From JBFMHD01 sp040752395 [NCBI: Candidatus Hydrogenedentota bacterium] (GTDB lineage Bacteria > JBFMHD01): DNA of 15,518 nt. Below, piece after piece: positions 7,166 to 13,613 of this stretch. Under the pieces are notes generated by a model that saw only the letters and a program-made list of their open reading frames with translations, was not told where the DNA came from and did not search any database. The stretch is from the NCBI GenBank assembly GCA_040752395.1, contig JBFMHD010000053.1:1-15518 (forward strand), written 5' to 3'. The first letter of the stretch is position 1. Each line of letters opens with the position of its first letter. The translations under genes were made by a program, and so were the position numbers.

Positions 7166-9160
7166 ATGTGGGATGAATTGAAAAAAAAAGGATTAATAAC
7201 ATTAAAAGGTATAGGCGAATATAGAGTCAGGCTATTAAAGATACTGGGAATCGAAACTGCTTATGATTTAATATTTTATTTTCCAAGAACTTATAAAATT
7301 AGATTAAGACCTGTAAAAATTTCTAATATTAAAACAGGGCTTTATGCTATTGCTGGCATTATTCTAAAAAAAGATTTTAGTACCCCTTATGGAAATTATA
7401 AAAAAAGATATCTTGTGATCACAGTCTCTGATAATAGCGGGAGTGTAAAATTAATAGCATTTCAAAGGAGGGCTTTGTTTTTGAATTCTTCTTTTAAAAA
7501 GGGTGATAATGTTTATGTGGAGGGACATTTTGTAAAAGAGGGAGATATTCTTCAATCCACAAGATTTGATATAGAAAAAGATACTAAAAATAGATTTTCT
7601 ATATTACCTGTTTATCCGTTAAAAGAGGGTGGTGTTGGTCAGAAGTTTTTAAGAAATATAATACATTTTGCTTTAAGTAATTCTGATTTTTCAAATTACG
7701 GGTACAGTGTATCTTTATTTAAAAGGGCTGGTTTAAAGACACCTGATAATGCAATAAAAGGTCTACATTTTCCCGACTCTTTAGAGGATGCTGAAAAATC
7801 AAGAAAAACATTTGCTTTTTTAAAACTAATAGAATGGAAGAAATCCTCGATTTTAGAGAGAAGAAAAAGGATGAAGTATTACATAAAACCGGTTAATATT
7901 AATCTAAGTAAATTTGATTTTCTTTACAAACTGCCGTATAAATTAACTACCAGTCAGATAGATTTTTTGACTAAAATAAAACAAGACCTTTCTTTTAATT
8001 ATCCTTTTGAGAGGTTATTACAGGGCGAGGTTGGAACAGGTAAAACAATAGTAGCGATAACTTCTATAATAATGGCTTTAGAGAATGGTGGTCAGGGAGC
8101 ATTTGTTGTTCCTACTGAGATACTTGCTCAGCAAATCTTCTGGAATTATAAAGAAATAATAGAAAAGAACACAAAACTGAAAACCGCTGTATTATATGGT
8201 GGTTTGTCCGAGAAAGATAAAAATAATATTTGTGATATGATACAAGATGGGAAGATTGATATAGTATTTGGTACCCATAGTTTATTTTCAGAAAAAGTAT
8301 ATTTCAAAGATTTACGTGTGCTGGTAATCGATGAAGAGCATAGATTCGGTGTTAACCAGAAGTTGAAACTTCTACTTAATAAAGGTTCGAGACCACATCT
8401 TGTGGTAATGACAGCAACGCCTATACCGCGTTCCTGTGCGATAGTATTGTATGGCGGTATGGATATCTCTTTTCTTTTAGAACAACCTTTTGGTCAAAGA
8501 AATGTTAAAACTCTATTATTAAAAAGATCATCGAAGAAAAAGTTGTTCGAAGGATTGAAAAGAGAGATAAATAAAGGAAGATCCGTGTATTATATCTGCC
8601 CTCTGATAGAAGAAATGGAGAATAAGAGTGACGTAGCAAATGTGATAGAGAGAACAAAAGAAATCATCTCCTGTGGATTTAAGGCTAATTGTTTATACAG
8701 CAGGTTATCGACTCAGGAAAAAATAAAAGTTTTAGACGAATTTAAGAAAAAAGAGATAGACATCCTTGTCTCAACAACTGTTATTGAGGTTGGACTTGAC
8801 ATACATAATGCAGGTATAATTGTTATAGAGAATCCGGAGCGGTTCGGTATGGCGCAGCTTCATCAGTTGAGGGGAAGGGTAGGTCGGGATGGACGGCTGG
8901 GTTATTGTGTTTTATTTTATGATGATAATCTAAATTACATAAGTTTGAAGAGGTTACGTGCTTTTGCAAGGCAAACATCAGGATATAATGTTTCAATGGA
9001 GGATTTAAAACTTCGCGGGCCCGGAGAGATTGAAGGCATAAAACAGACCGGATTTCACTTTATGTATCCATTTGAGCCGATCAAAGATGATGACCTTATG
9101 AAAACATTAGACACTTTCAACGACGAAGAAATTGTTAATGTACCCCCCAGTTATAGGTGA
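7166..9160 (+). CDS. recG: ATP-dependent DNA helicase RecG
   Basis: A 664-residue superfamily 2 helicase that remodels stalled replication forks and branch-migrates Holliday junctions. The N-terminal helix-hairpin segment LKGIGEYRVRLLKILGI and an OB-fold wedge domain (about 50-150) precede the helicase core. Walker A is GEVGTGKT with K293. Motif II is D389-E-E-H392, where RecG normally has DEQH. Motif III is MTATPIPR. The C-terminal RecA-like domain holds VSTTVIEVGLDIHNAG and the GRVGRDGR motif. The RecG-specific LRGPGEIEGIKQTG element is present, but the protein ends about 34 residues after it, giving a shorter C-terminus than many RecGs. The stop is four bases before a 19-bp dispersed repeat. 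No Shine-Dalgarno precedes the ATG; TAAACT at 7153-7158 could be a -10 for a leaderless start, but no -35 is seen. Confidence 0.96.
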   Translation: MWDELKKKGLITLKGIGEYRVRLLKILGIETAYDLIFYFPRTYKIRLRPVKISNIKTGLYAIAGIILKKDFSTPYGNYKKRYLVITVSDNSGSVKLIAFQRRALFLNSSFKKGDNVYVEGHFVKEGDILQSTRFDIEKDTKNRFSILPVYPLKEGGVGQKFLRNIIHFALSNSDFSNYGYSVSLFKRAGLKTPDNAIKGLHFPDSLEDAEKSRKTFAFLKLIEWKKSSILERRKRMKYYIKPVNINLSKFDFLYKLPYKLTTSQIDFLTKIKQDLSFNYPFERLLQGEVGTGKTIVAITSIIMALENGGQGAFVVPTEILAQQIFWNYKEIIEKNTKLKTAVLYGGLSEKDKNNICDMIQDGKIDIVFGTHSLFSEKVYFKDLRVLVIDEEHRFGVNQKLKLLLNKGSRPHLVVMTATPIPRSCAIVLYGGMDISFLLEQPFGQRNVKTLLLKRSSKKKLFEGLKREINKGRSVYYICPLIEEMENKSDVANVIERTKEIISCGFKANCLYSRLSTQEKIKVLDEFKKKEIDILVSTTVIEVGLDIHNAGIIVIENPERFGMAQLHQLRGRVGRDGRLGYCVLFYDDNLNYISLKRLRAFARQTSGYNVSMEDLKLRGPGEIEGIKQTGFHFMYPFEPIKDDDLMKTLDTFNDEEIVNVPPSYR

Positions 9161-9164
9161 AATT

Positions 9165-9183
9165 AAGAAGCAAGATAACGAAA
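9165..9183 (+). repeat. 19-bp dispersed repeat, copy 1
   Basis: AAGAAGCAAGATAACGAAA, identical to 9581-9599 and one mismatch from the inverted copy at 13465-13483. It begins four bases after the recG stop, on the 3' side of spoVG. Together with copy 2 it brackets spoVG as direct repeats 416 bp apart. The rest of the 64-base convergent gap shows no clear terminator. Confidence 0.85.
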
Positions 9184-9224
9184 TTCTACAGCGCATTAAT
9201 TTGGACAAATCAGGTTGTAGACAA

Positions 9225-9557
9225 TCAAAAAGGAGGATTCCCCAGAGCCTCGTTTGATTTTTCCTGCAGCGGTTCTTCTATAGATATATCTTTTTGCTGT
9301 TTTACTTTTTCATATTCATCGAGGATGAGTTTCTGCAGGTCTTCGCGTGCGTCTCTTGTTATAGGGAAAAATATATCTTCGAATTTTCCTTCGCCTGTGC
9401 CTTTACTTGGCATCGAGACAAATAAACCATTCTGACCCTCAATGATTCTAAAACCACGCACTACAAAACATTCATTAATAAGAAGGTCAGCAAAACCACG
9501 TAGTTTATCCTTATTAAATATTTTGAGTCTCGAGACTTTTAAATTTAAACCTTCCAT
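9225..9557 (-). CDS. spoVG: SpoVG family protein
   Basis: A 110-residue protein. Residues 5-85 match the SpoVG fold: LKVSRLKIFNKDKLRGFADLLIN, then FVVRGFRIIEGQNGLFVSMPSK, and a helix ending REDLQKLILDEYEKV. The GLFVSMPS core is the hallmark. SpoVG proteins are small nucleic-acid-binding regulators first described in Bacillus sporulation and septation, but they occur widely in non-sporulating bacteria. The last 25 residues are a charged, probably disordered tail. The start is well supported by AGGAGGA upstream of the ATG. It is last in a minus-strand run after the HDOD gene and is flanked by two perfect 19-bp direct repeats. It ends convergently with recG. Confidence 0.93.
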   Translation of the reverse strand: MEGLNLKVSRLKIFNKDKLRGFADLLINECFVVRGFRIIEGQNGLFVSMPSKGTGEGKFEDIFFPITRDAREDLQKLILDEYEKVKQQKDISIEEPLQEKSNEALGNPPF

Positions 9558-9573
9558 AAAATCCTCCTATGAA

Positions 9574-9599
9574 AAGAAGCAAGAAGCAAGATAACGAAA
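9574..9599 (+). repeat. AAGAAGC heptads and 19-bp dispersed repeat, copy 2
   Basis: Two AAGAAGC units in 7-bp phase (9574-9587). The second opens the 19-bp word AAGAAGCAAGATAACGAAA (9581-9599), identical to 9165-9183. It lies in the leader of spoVG; on the gene-sense strand it reads as CTTGCTT-type heptads upstream of the Shine-Dalgarno. Confidence 0.85.
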
Positions 9600-9616
9600 A
9601 AAGTAAGAAGTGTATA

Positions 9617-10489
9617 CTAGGCATTTACAAGCAAATGAAATAGTTCAGCCTTTTTTAATTCGTTGGATAGATTCATAACAATGTATTCTATATCAGTTTT
9701 TGATAAACCTGTCATTTTCCATGCTATCTCACTTAGAGGTGGGATTCTACCTTCTTTCAGACCTATTTTTTGGGAATAAATTATTATGTCTGATATATGA
9801 ACTATAGCAGGAAAAATAAAGAACTCCTTTGCTTCTTCTGGTTTATGATGGTAATGTATGGAGTACTCAAGTGATAGAGGTAATTTCCAGTGTTTAGCGA
9901 GCCACATTCCCACATCTGAATGGTTAAACCCGAATACAGATTCTTCTGCTTCAAAATCAAGATAATTGTTTTCCTTTATAGCTTTTATGACATCTTCGTA
10001 GTCTTTTCTTGCATATTCAATCATAATTATTTTACCGAGGTCGTGTAATATTCCTGAAACAAAAACTTCTTCCTGTTCTTTCTCGAGTCTCATTCTCTGG
10101 GCTATCATTCGCGAGCATACGCCAACACCGATTGAATGTTGCCAGAAAAGATTCAAATTAATAATCTCTTTTATTTCTGTTGAGGTATTGGTCATTTTAA
10201 ATCTATCGAAAACAGTTGTAGATAAAGCTAAACTTTTTATAGTATTAAATCCTAAAATTATGATAGCCTGGGTTACAGTTGAGATCTTGCCTGAAAACCC
10301 ATAAAAAGCCGAGTTTACAAGTCTTAATATTTTTGAAAGAAATGCCTGGTCATGTTGAACCAGATTATTTATTTCCTGTGGTGTTACTTCAGGGTCTTCG
10401 AGCTTTTTTAGTATTTCTTGTATAATTATAGGTAGGGTGGGAAGTTTTTCAATATGTTCTACCAATTTTTTAATACCGGATTTCACCAT
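9617..10489 (-). CDS. HDOD domain signal-transduction protein
   Basis: A 290-residue single-domain protein. The N-terminal block LPTLPIIIQEILKKLEDPEVTPQEINNLVQHDQAFLSKILRLVNSAFYG is the HDOD signature. HD-like residues are largely kept: H118, H149-D150 in GILHDLGK, H190 in FNHSDVG, and HYHH near 212-215. Most HDOD proteins have lost full HD phosphohydrolase chemistry and act as regulators in signalling or motility. Whether this one is enzymatic is unclear, since an HD pair is retained. There is no Shine-Dalgarno before the ATG. A 20-codon ORF with a good ribosome-binding site ends seven bases upstream of it, suggesting translation by coupling. Neighbours are apt upstream and spoVG downstream on the same strand. 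Confidence 0.93.
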   Translation of the reverse strand: MVKSGIKKLVEHIEKLPTLPIIIQEILKKLEDPEVTPQEINNLVQHDQAFLSKILRLVNSAFYGFSGKISTVTQAIIILGFNTIKSLALSTTVFDRFKMTNTSTEIKEIINLNLFWQHSIGVGVCSRMIAQRMRLEKEQEEVFVSGILHDLGKIIMIEYARKDYEDVIKAIKENNYLDFEAEESVFGFNHSDVGMWLAKHWKLPLSLEYSIHYHHKPEEAKEFFIFPAIVHISDIIIYSQKIGLKEGRIPPLSEIAWKMTGLSKTDIEYIVMNLSNELKKAELFHLLVNA

Positions 10490-10496
10490 AAAATTT

Positions 10497-10559
10497 TCAG
10501 TCTCTTTGTATTTTGCATTTTTTTACCCTGTTAAATAAGTTAAAATCATATCTAATCAT
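10497..10559 (-). CDS. Possible 20-residue leader ORF upstream of the HDOD gene
   Basis: On the minus strand an ATG at 10559 is preceded by AGGAG (10569-10573) at an ideal nine-base spacing. It opens a 20-codon frame rich in basic residues (ending CKIQRD) that stops at 10497, seven bases before the HDOD start. The HDOD gene itself has no Shine-Dalgarno. The ORF is in a different frame, so it is not an N-terminal extension. It could be a coupling leader peptide. Chance occurrence is possible; there is no homology evidence. Confidence 0.35.
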   Translation of the reverse strand: MIRYDFNLFNRVKKCKIQRD

Positions 10560-10614
10560 AATTGAATACTCCTATATCTAACGGGGTGAAACATTCCATA
10601 GGATATTGCATAAC

Positions 10615-11136
10615 TCATTCAGAATCATATTTTATGATGGTATATACAGGATAATTCTTTAGTTTTTCTCTACCTTTTAAAAAGCTGAGTTCTATTAAGA
10701 AAAATATCTCAACAACAATACCACCGAGTTTTTCAACAAGTTCAACAGATGCTTTAGCAGTCCCTCCTGTTGCAATAAGGTCATCTATAATTAACACCCG
10801 TTCCCCTTTTACTATCGCATCTCTGTGTATTTCTATGCTATCAGTGCCGTATTCAAGTTCATAAGAGGCAGAGATAGTTTCTGCAGGCAGTTTACCTGGT
10901 TTTCTTGCAGGCACAAATCCTATACCAAGATTAGATGCTAATGATGCACCGAAGATAAATCCCCTTGATTCTATCCCAACAATTTTTTGTAAATTATATT
11001 TTTTATATCTTTCAGTTAATTCCAAGATAAGATTAGAAAATACTTTTCCGTTTTTAACAAGTGTTGTTATGTCTTTAAAAATGATCCCTTTTTTAGGAAA
11101 ATTAGGGACATCTCTTATAAATTCGGCATAATTCAT
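10615..11136 (-). CDS. apt: Adenine phosphoribosyltransferase
   Basis: A 173-residue enzyme converting adenine and PRPP to AMP and pyrophosphate in purine salvage. It opens [23 protein letters not shown], the usual Apt start. It has the [13 protein letters not shown] block and the PRPP-binding loop V114[12 protein letters not shown]126. The open frame continues upstream to 11202, but the extra 22 codons are just translated heptad repeat and leader. The ATG at 11136 with AGGAG upstream and the family-typical N-terminus is the start. It follows upp on the same strand after a 75-base gap holding a heptad array and a leader nearly identical to that of the regulator gene at 155. Confidence 0.96.
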   Translation of the reverse strand: MNYAEFIRDVPNFPKKGIIFKDITTLVKNGKVFSNLILELTERYKKYNLQKIVGIESRGFIFGASLASNLGIGFVPARKPGKLPAETISASYELEYGTDSIEIHRDAIVKGERVLIIDDLIATGGTAKASVELVEKLGGIVVEIFFLIELSFLKGREKLKNYPVYTIIKYDSE

Positions 11137-11173
11137 AATCGTCTCCTCTGAAAAACGCTGTAACTCTAATAAT
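11137..11173 (-). promoter_or_regulatory. Conserved leader of apt, shared with the REC-STAS gene
   Basis: On the minus strand, ATTATTAGAGTT, five variable bases and GTTTTTCAGAGGAG precede the apt ATG. The block matches 117-147 upstream of the regulator at 27 of 31 positions, though the coding sequences are unrelated. It contains the Shine-Dalgarno AGGAG. The function of the rest is unknown. Confidence 0.6.
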
Positions 11174-11180
11174 ATCAAAT

Positions 11181-11204
11181 AGAAGCAAGAGGCAAGAAGC
11201 AAGG
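11181..11204. repeat. Degenerate heptanucleotide array, AGAAGCA type
   Basis: Units AGAAGCA, AGAGGCA, AGAAGCA in 7-bp phase, followed by AGG. Read in the sense of apt, it contains CTTGCTTCTTGCCTCTT, a 17-base string also present upstream of lpoB at 13474-13490. It sits between the upp stop and the apt leader. Confidence 0.85.
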
Positions 11205-11211
11205 ATTACTA

Positions 11212-11835
11212 TTATTCGTACGTGCCGTACAGTCTGTCGCCTGCATCACCAAGACCAGGAAGAATATATCCTTTATCATTTAATTTTCTATCAAGAGCCA
11301 CTGCAAAAATCTTCACATCGGGATGATGTTTTTCCATAAGTTTTATGCCTTCGGGTGCAGCTACGAGACAGAAATATCTTAAATCTTTAACACCCTGTGA
11401 TTTAAGATAATCGCAAGAAGATTTAGCACTACCACCTGTTGCCAACATAGGATCTAATAAAATTACGGTTTTCTTTGCAATAAAAAGCGGTAGATTTCTG
11501 TAATAATCCACGGGTTCAAGCGTTTCTTCGTTTCTGTATAATCCCATAAACCCTATTTTTGCATCACCGATAACATTCAGAAACCCATCAACCATTCCAA
11601 GACCTGCACGAAGTATAGGGACTAATACGATATCTTTTTTTACTTTAACTCCTGTAGTTTTCTCAAGCGGCGTCTTGACGTTTATCTTGATAACTTCTAC
11701 GTCTTCAAGTATAGCAAAAACAGACATCGCTGTAATCTCTTTTAGAAGTCTTCTTACTGTATAAAAAGGTGTATTTTTGTTACGGATTTCTGATAGTTTT
11801 GCTTTTAATACCGGATGATCTAATATTTTTAACAT
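11212..11835 (-). CDS. upp: Uracil phosphoribosyltransferase
   Basis: A 207-residue pyrimidine salvage enzyme converting uracil and PRPP to UMP. The length is normal. The PRPP loop is D128-PMLATGGSA-137. The uracil-binding C-terminal motif YILPGLGDAGDRLYGT (190-205) is complete. The internal VPILRAGLGMVDG block (72-84) is also typical. Its start overlaps the end of rpiB by seven bases, so translation of the two is coupled. With rpiB and apt it forms a ribose-phosphate and nucleobase-salvage cluster. Confidence 0.97.
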   Translation of the reverse strand: MLKILDHPVLKAKLSEIRNKNTPFYTVRRLLKEITAMSVFAILEDVEVIKINVKTPLEKTTGVKVKKDIVLVPILRAGLGMVDGFLNVIGDAKIGFMGLYRNEETLEPVDYYRNLPLFIAKKTVILLDPMLATGGSAKSSCDYLKSQGVKDLRYFCLVAAPEGIKLMEKHHPDVKIFAVALDRKLNDKGYILPGLGDAGDRLYGTYE

Positions 11836-12278
11836 TTCAATCCTTCAATCTTTTTTAATCTTCTTTTATGTCTTCCACCATCAAACTTTTCTTTTAAAAA
11901 AACATTAGTTATACTTAAAGCTGATTCTTCTTTCAAAATTCTACCACTTAAACATAAAATATTAGCATCATTATGCTTCCGTGCCATCGAAGCAGTATAT
12001 TCATTATAACATAGAGCAGCTCTTATATTACGGGACCTATTTGCAGTTATGCACATTCCAATACCTGTTCCGCAAATTAAGATCCCGGTATTAGCCTTTT
12101 TATTAAGTATCAGATTCACAACCTGTTTTGCAATATCAGGATAATCAACTTTTTTGTATTTTTTTGTACCAATATCTATTATAATATATTGAGAACTAAG
12201 AGATTTTTTTAAAAACTCTTTTAAATAAAATCCAGCGTGATCAGAGCCTATAGCAATTTTAGTTTTAGTTTTTTTCAT
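11829..12278 (-). CDS. rpiB: Ribose-5-phosphate isomerase B
   Basis: A 149-residue RpiB/LacAB-family sugar-phosphate isomerase interconverting ribose 5-phosphate and ribulose 5-phosphate. Signatures: GSDHAGF at 11-17, the catalytic-cysteine loop C69-GTGIGMCITANR, and H102-NDANILCLSGR. The C-terminal FDGGRHKRRL segment is typical of the phosphate-binding end. Retention of C69 in ICGTGIG favours true RpiB over LacA/LacB. It supplies the ribose 5-phosphate needed for PRPP, which fits the following upp and apt. It overlaps upp by seven bases. There is no clear Shine-Dalgarno; a promoter lies only about 12 bases upstream. Confidence 0.96.
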   Translation of the reverse strand: MKKTKTKIAIGSDHAGFYLKEFLKKSLSSQYIIIDIGTKKYKKVDYPDIAKQVVNLILNKKANTGILICGTGIGMCITANRSRNIRAALCYNEYTASMARKHNDANILCLSGRILKEESALSITNVFLKEKFDGGRHKRRLKKIEGLKC

Positions 12279-12289
12279 AAATTTTTTTT

Positions 12290-12318
12290 AAGGTAAACAT
12301 AATAATTCTTTAAGTCAA
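12290..12318 (-). promoter_or_regulatory. Promoter of rpiB with overlapping inverted repeat
   Basis: On the minus strand, TTGACT (12313-12318), a 17-base spacer and TACCTT (12290-12295) fit a sigma-70-type promoter. Transcription would start near 12283, about five bases before the ATG, giving a very short leader. The -35 overlaps one arm of a perfect inverted repeat, TTTAAGTC (12309-12316) and GACTTAAA (12336-12343), with a 19-base centre. This could be an operator in the divergent promoter region. The promoter match is moderate; the operator idea is speculative. Confidence 0.45.
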
Positions 12319-12345
12319 GGATAAAAATTTTGTTCGACTTAAAAT

Positions 12346-12351
12346 TATAAT
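12346..12351 (+). promoter_or_regulatory. Candidate -10 box for the glycosidase-like gene
   Basis: A perfect TATAAT lies 34 bases before the ATG at 12385, but no -35 is found at normal spacing. An alternative pairing is TTGTTC (12330-12335), 17 bases, TAATAT (12353-12358). The region is so A+T rich that neither can be preferred. Confidence 0.25.
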
Positions 12352-12384
12352 TTAATATCATTATTTAAAGACTTATAGGAGATT

Positions 12385-13437
12385 ATGAAAAGTATAATTT
12401 TTGTAATATGTTCTATATTTTTCTTTTTATCCCCTCTTTGTGCATTCTTTCCGCGAGGGATATATACTTCTAATTATACAACGTTTGACACGCTTGCTTT
12501 AATGGGTTTTAATCTTGTTATAGGTCCCGGGTCCGATACTGACCTTTATTGGGCAAAAAAATATGATTTTAAAGTTATACCAAATATATTTTTTGATAAA
12601 ACGAGTGATAATCAAGGAAGTTTAAATTATATAAAAAATAAAAGCAATGATACAGCAATATTAGCCTGGTACCCATTTGATGAACCTGATATATATAATG
12701 TGAGTTATGATACTTATGCGCTTTGGCGTAAACAGATAAAAGCGATTGATAAAAATAAACCGATTTATCTTACAATTTATACCCCACAACAATATCAGAG
12801 ATTTGCAGAGCTTACTGATATTTTTGCCATAGACCCATATCCTGTTATCTCTAAAACAGATGATAATAAAAACCAATTGGAGCGGGTATATCAACAGGTG
12901 AGATATGCAAGAACAATATGTAAAAATAAACCATTATATACAATCATTCAATGCTTTTATCAAATGCCCTGGTGGGAACGGGAACCAGAACCAAAAGAAC
13001 TGCATAATATGGTATATCAGGCGTTGATCGGTGGAAGTGATGGGATTTTATACTATACATTCGCAACGAATAGCCCGGAAAATTACTGGGACATTTATAA
13101 AAGACAGGATATATTAACCGAGCTTAAAAGGATAAATAAAGAACTTATAACTTTAGAGCCTGTTTTGTTAAAAGGTAAAAATGAACATAATATCGCATTT
13201 AATCTTAATGTCTCTGAATTACTATATTGCATTAAAAATTATAAAGGAACCTATTATCTTTTTGTAGCAAATCCATTCAAAAATAATAAAACATTAGAAT
13301 TATCATTTAATATCGAAGTAAAAAATTATAAAACTTTATTTGATAGTGAATCAGTCTCTGTAAAATTAAAAAATGGCTTTATTTTCTCTATAAACCTTGG
13401 TAAGTATGATTATCTTATTATGATTATAAATCAATGA
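12385..13437 (+). CDS. Secreted TIM-barrel glycosidase-like protein
   Basis: A 350-residue protein with an N-terminal signal peptide (basic start, hydrophobic 4-19, likely cleavage after SPLCA at 20). The body has alternating strand-helix segments of a TIM barrel. AWYPFDEPD with E100 looks like the acid/base-bearing strand of clan GH-A-like hydrolases. DIFAIDPYP (D150) and the aromatic-rich QCFYQMPWWERE are in keeping with a sugar-binding groove. The last 80 residues look like a small beta domain, as found after such barrels. I cannot assign a glycoside hydrolase family or substrate, and the second catalytic carboxylate is not certain. AGGAG precedes the ATG closely. Three bases overlap an upstream extension of the lpoB frame that is not coding. 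Export and barrel fold are fairly sure; enzymatic activity is inferred. Confidence 0.75.
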   Translation: MKSIIFVICSIFFFLSPLCAFFPRGIYTSNYTTFDTLALMGFNLVIGPGSDTDLYWAKKYDFKVIPNIFFDKTSDNQGSLNYIKNKSNDTAILAWYPFDEPDIYNVSYDTYALWRKQIKAIDKNKPIYLTIYTPQQYQRFAELTDIFAIDPYPVISKTDDNKNQLERVYQQVRYARTICKNKPLYTIIQCFYQMPWWEREPEPKELHNMVYQALIGGSDGILYYTFATNSPENYWDIYKRQDILTELKRINKELITLEPVLLKGKNEHNIAFNLNVSELLYCIKNYKGTYYLFVANPFKNNKTLELSFNIEVKNYKTLFDSESVSVKLKNGFIFSINLGKYDYLIMIINQ

Positions 13438-13464
13438 TGGGTAACGCCTTATTCTTCGGTGGAG

Positions 13465-13525
13465 TTTCCTTATCTTGCTTCTTGCCTCTTACGCCTTTTT
13501 TTCTGATACTTCTTACTTCTTCCCC
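13465..13525. repeat. 19-bp dispersed repeat, copy 3 (inverted), and CTTGCTT-type heptad array
   Basis: The reverse complement of 13465-13483 is AAGAAGCAAGATAAGGAAA, one mismatch from the two copies around spoVG. From 13474, heptads CTTGCTT, CTTGCCT, CTTACGC follow, and after a T-run GATACTT, CTTACTT, CTTCCCC (13505-13525). The array lies between the glycosidase-like gene and lpoB, upstream of the lpoB start. The remaining 176-base gap holds only this array and the lpoB leader. Confidence 0.85.
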
Positions 13526-13590
13526 ACCTATAGCTGAGGGATTACAACGATGGTATCTTATTTGCTTAAAGTTATTTTGTATCGTTTATT

Positions 13591-13613
13591 TTAACTTTTT
13601 CGGAGGAAACGTT
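13591..13613 (+). promoter_or_regulatory. T-run plus Shine-Dalgarno leader that sets the lpoB start
   Basis: TTTTTC (13596-13601) is followed by GGAGGA and a seven-base gap from GGAGG to the ATG at 13614. The same TTTTTC-plus-AGGA layout, at 12-14 bases from the start, occurs upstream of the regulator, HEAT and apt genes, with a shorter T-run at spoVG. It decides the start here, because the open frame extends 60 codons further upstream through repeats. Confidence 0.6.

Noticed and set aside
9157-9435. 92-codon + strand frame starting with GTG at the recG stop
   Set aside because: It is antisense to spoVG, which has a clear family match and a strong Shine-Dalgarno. The frame has no recognisable domain.
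11137-11202. 22-codon N-terminal extension of Apt
   Set aside because: It encodes the repeat array and leader. The ATG at 11136 has AGGAG and the family-typical N-terminus.
13434-13613. 60-codon N-terminal extension of the lpoB frame starting inside the end of the glycosidase-like gene
   Set aside because: It translates the heptad array, and a strong GGAGG plus a lipoprotein signal peptide mark the start at 13614.
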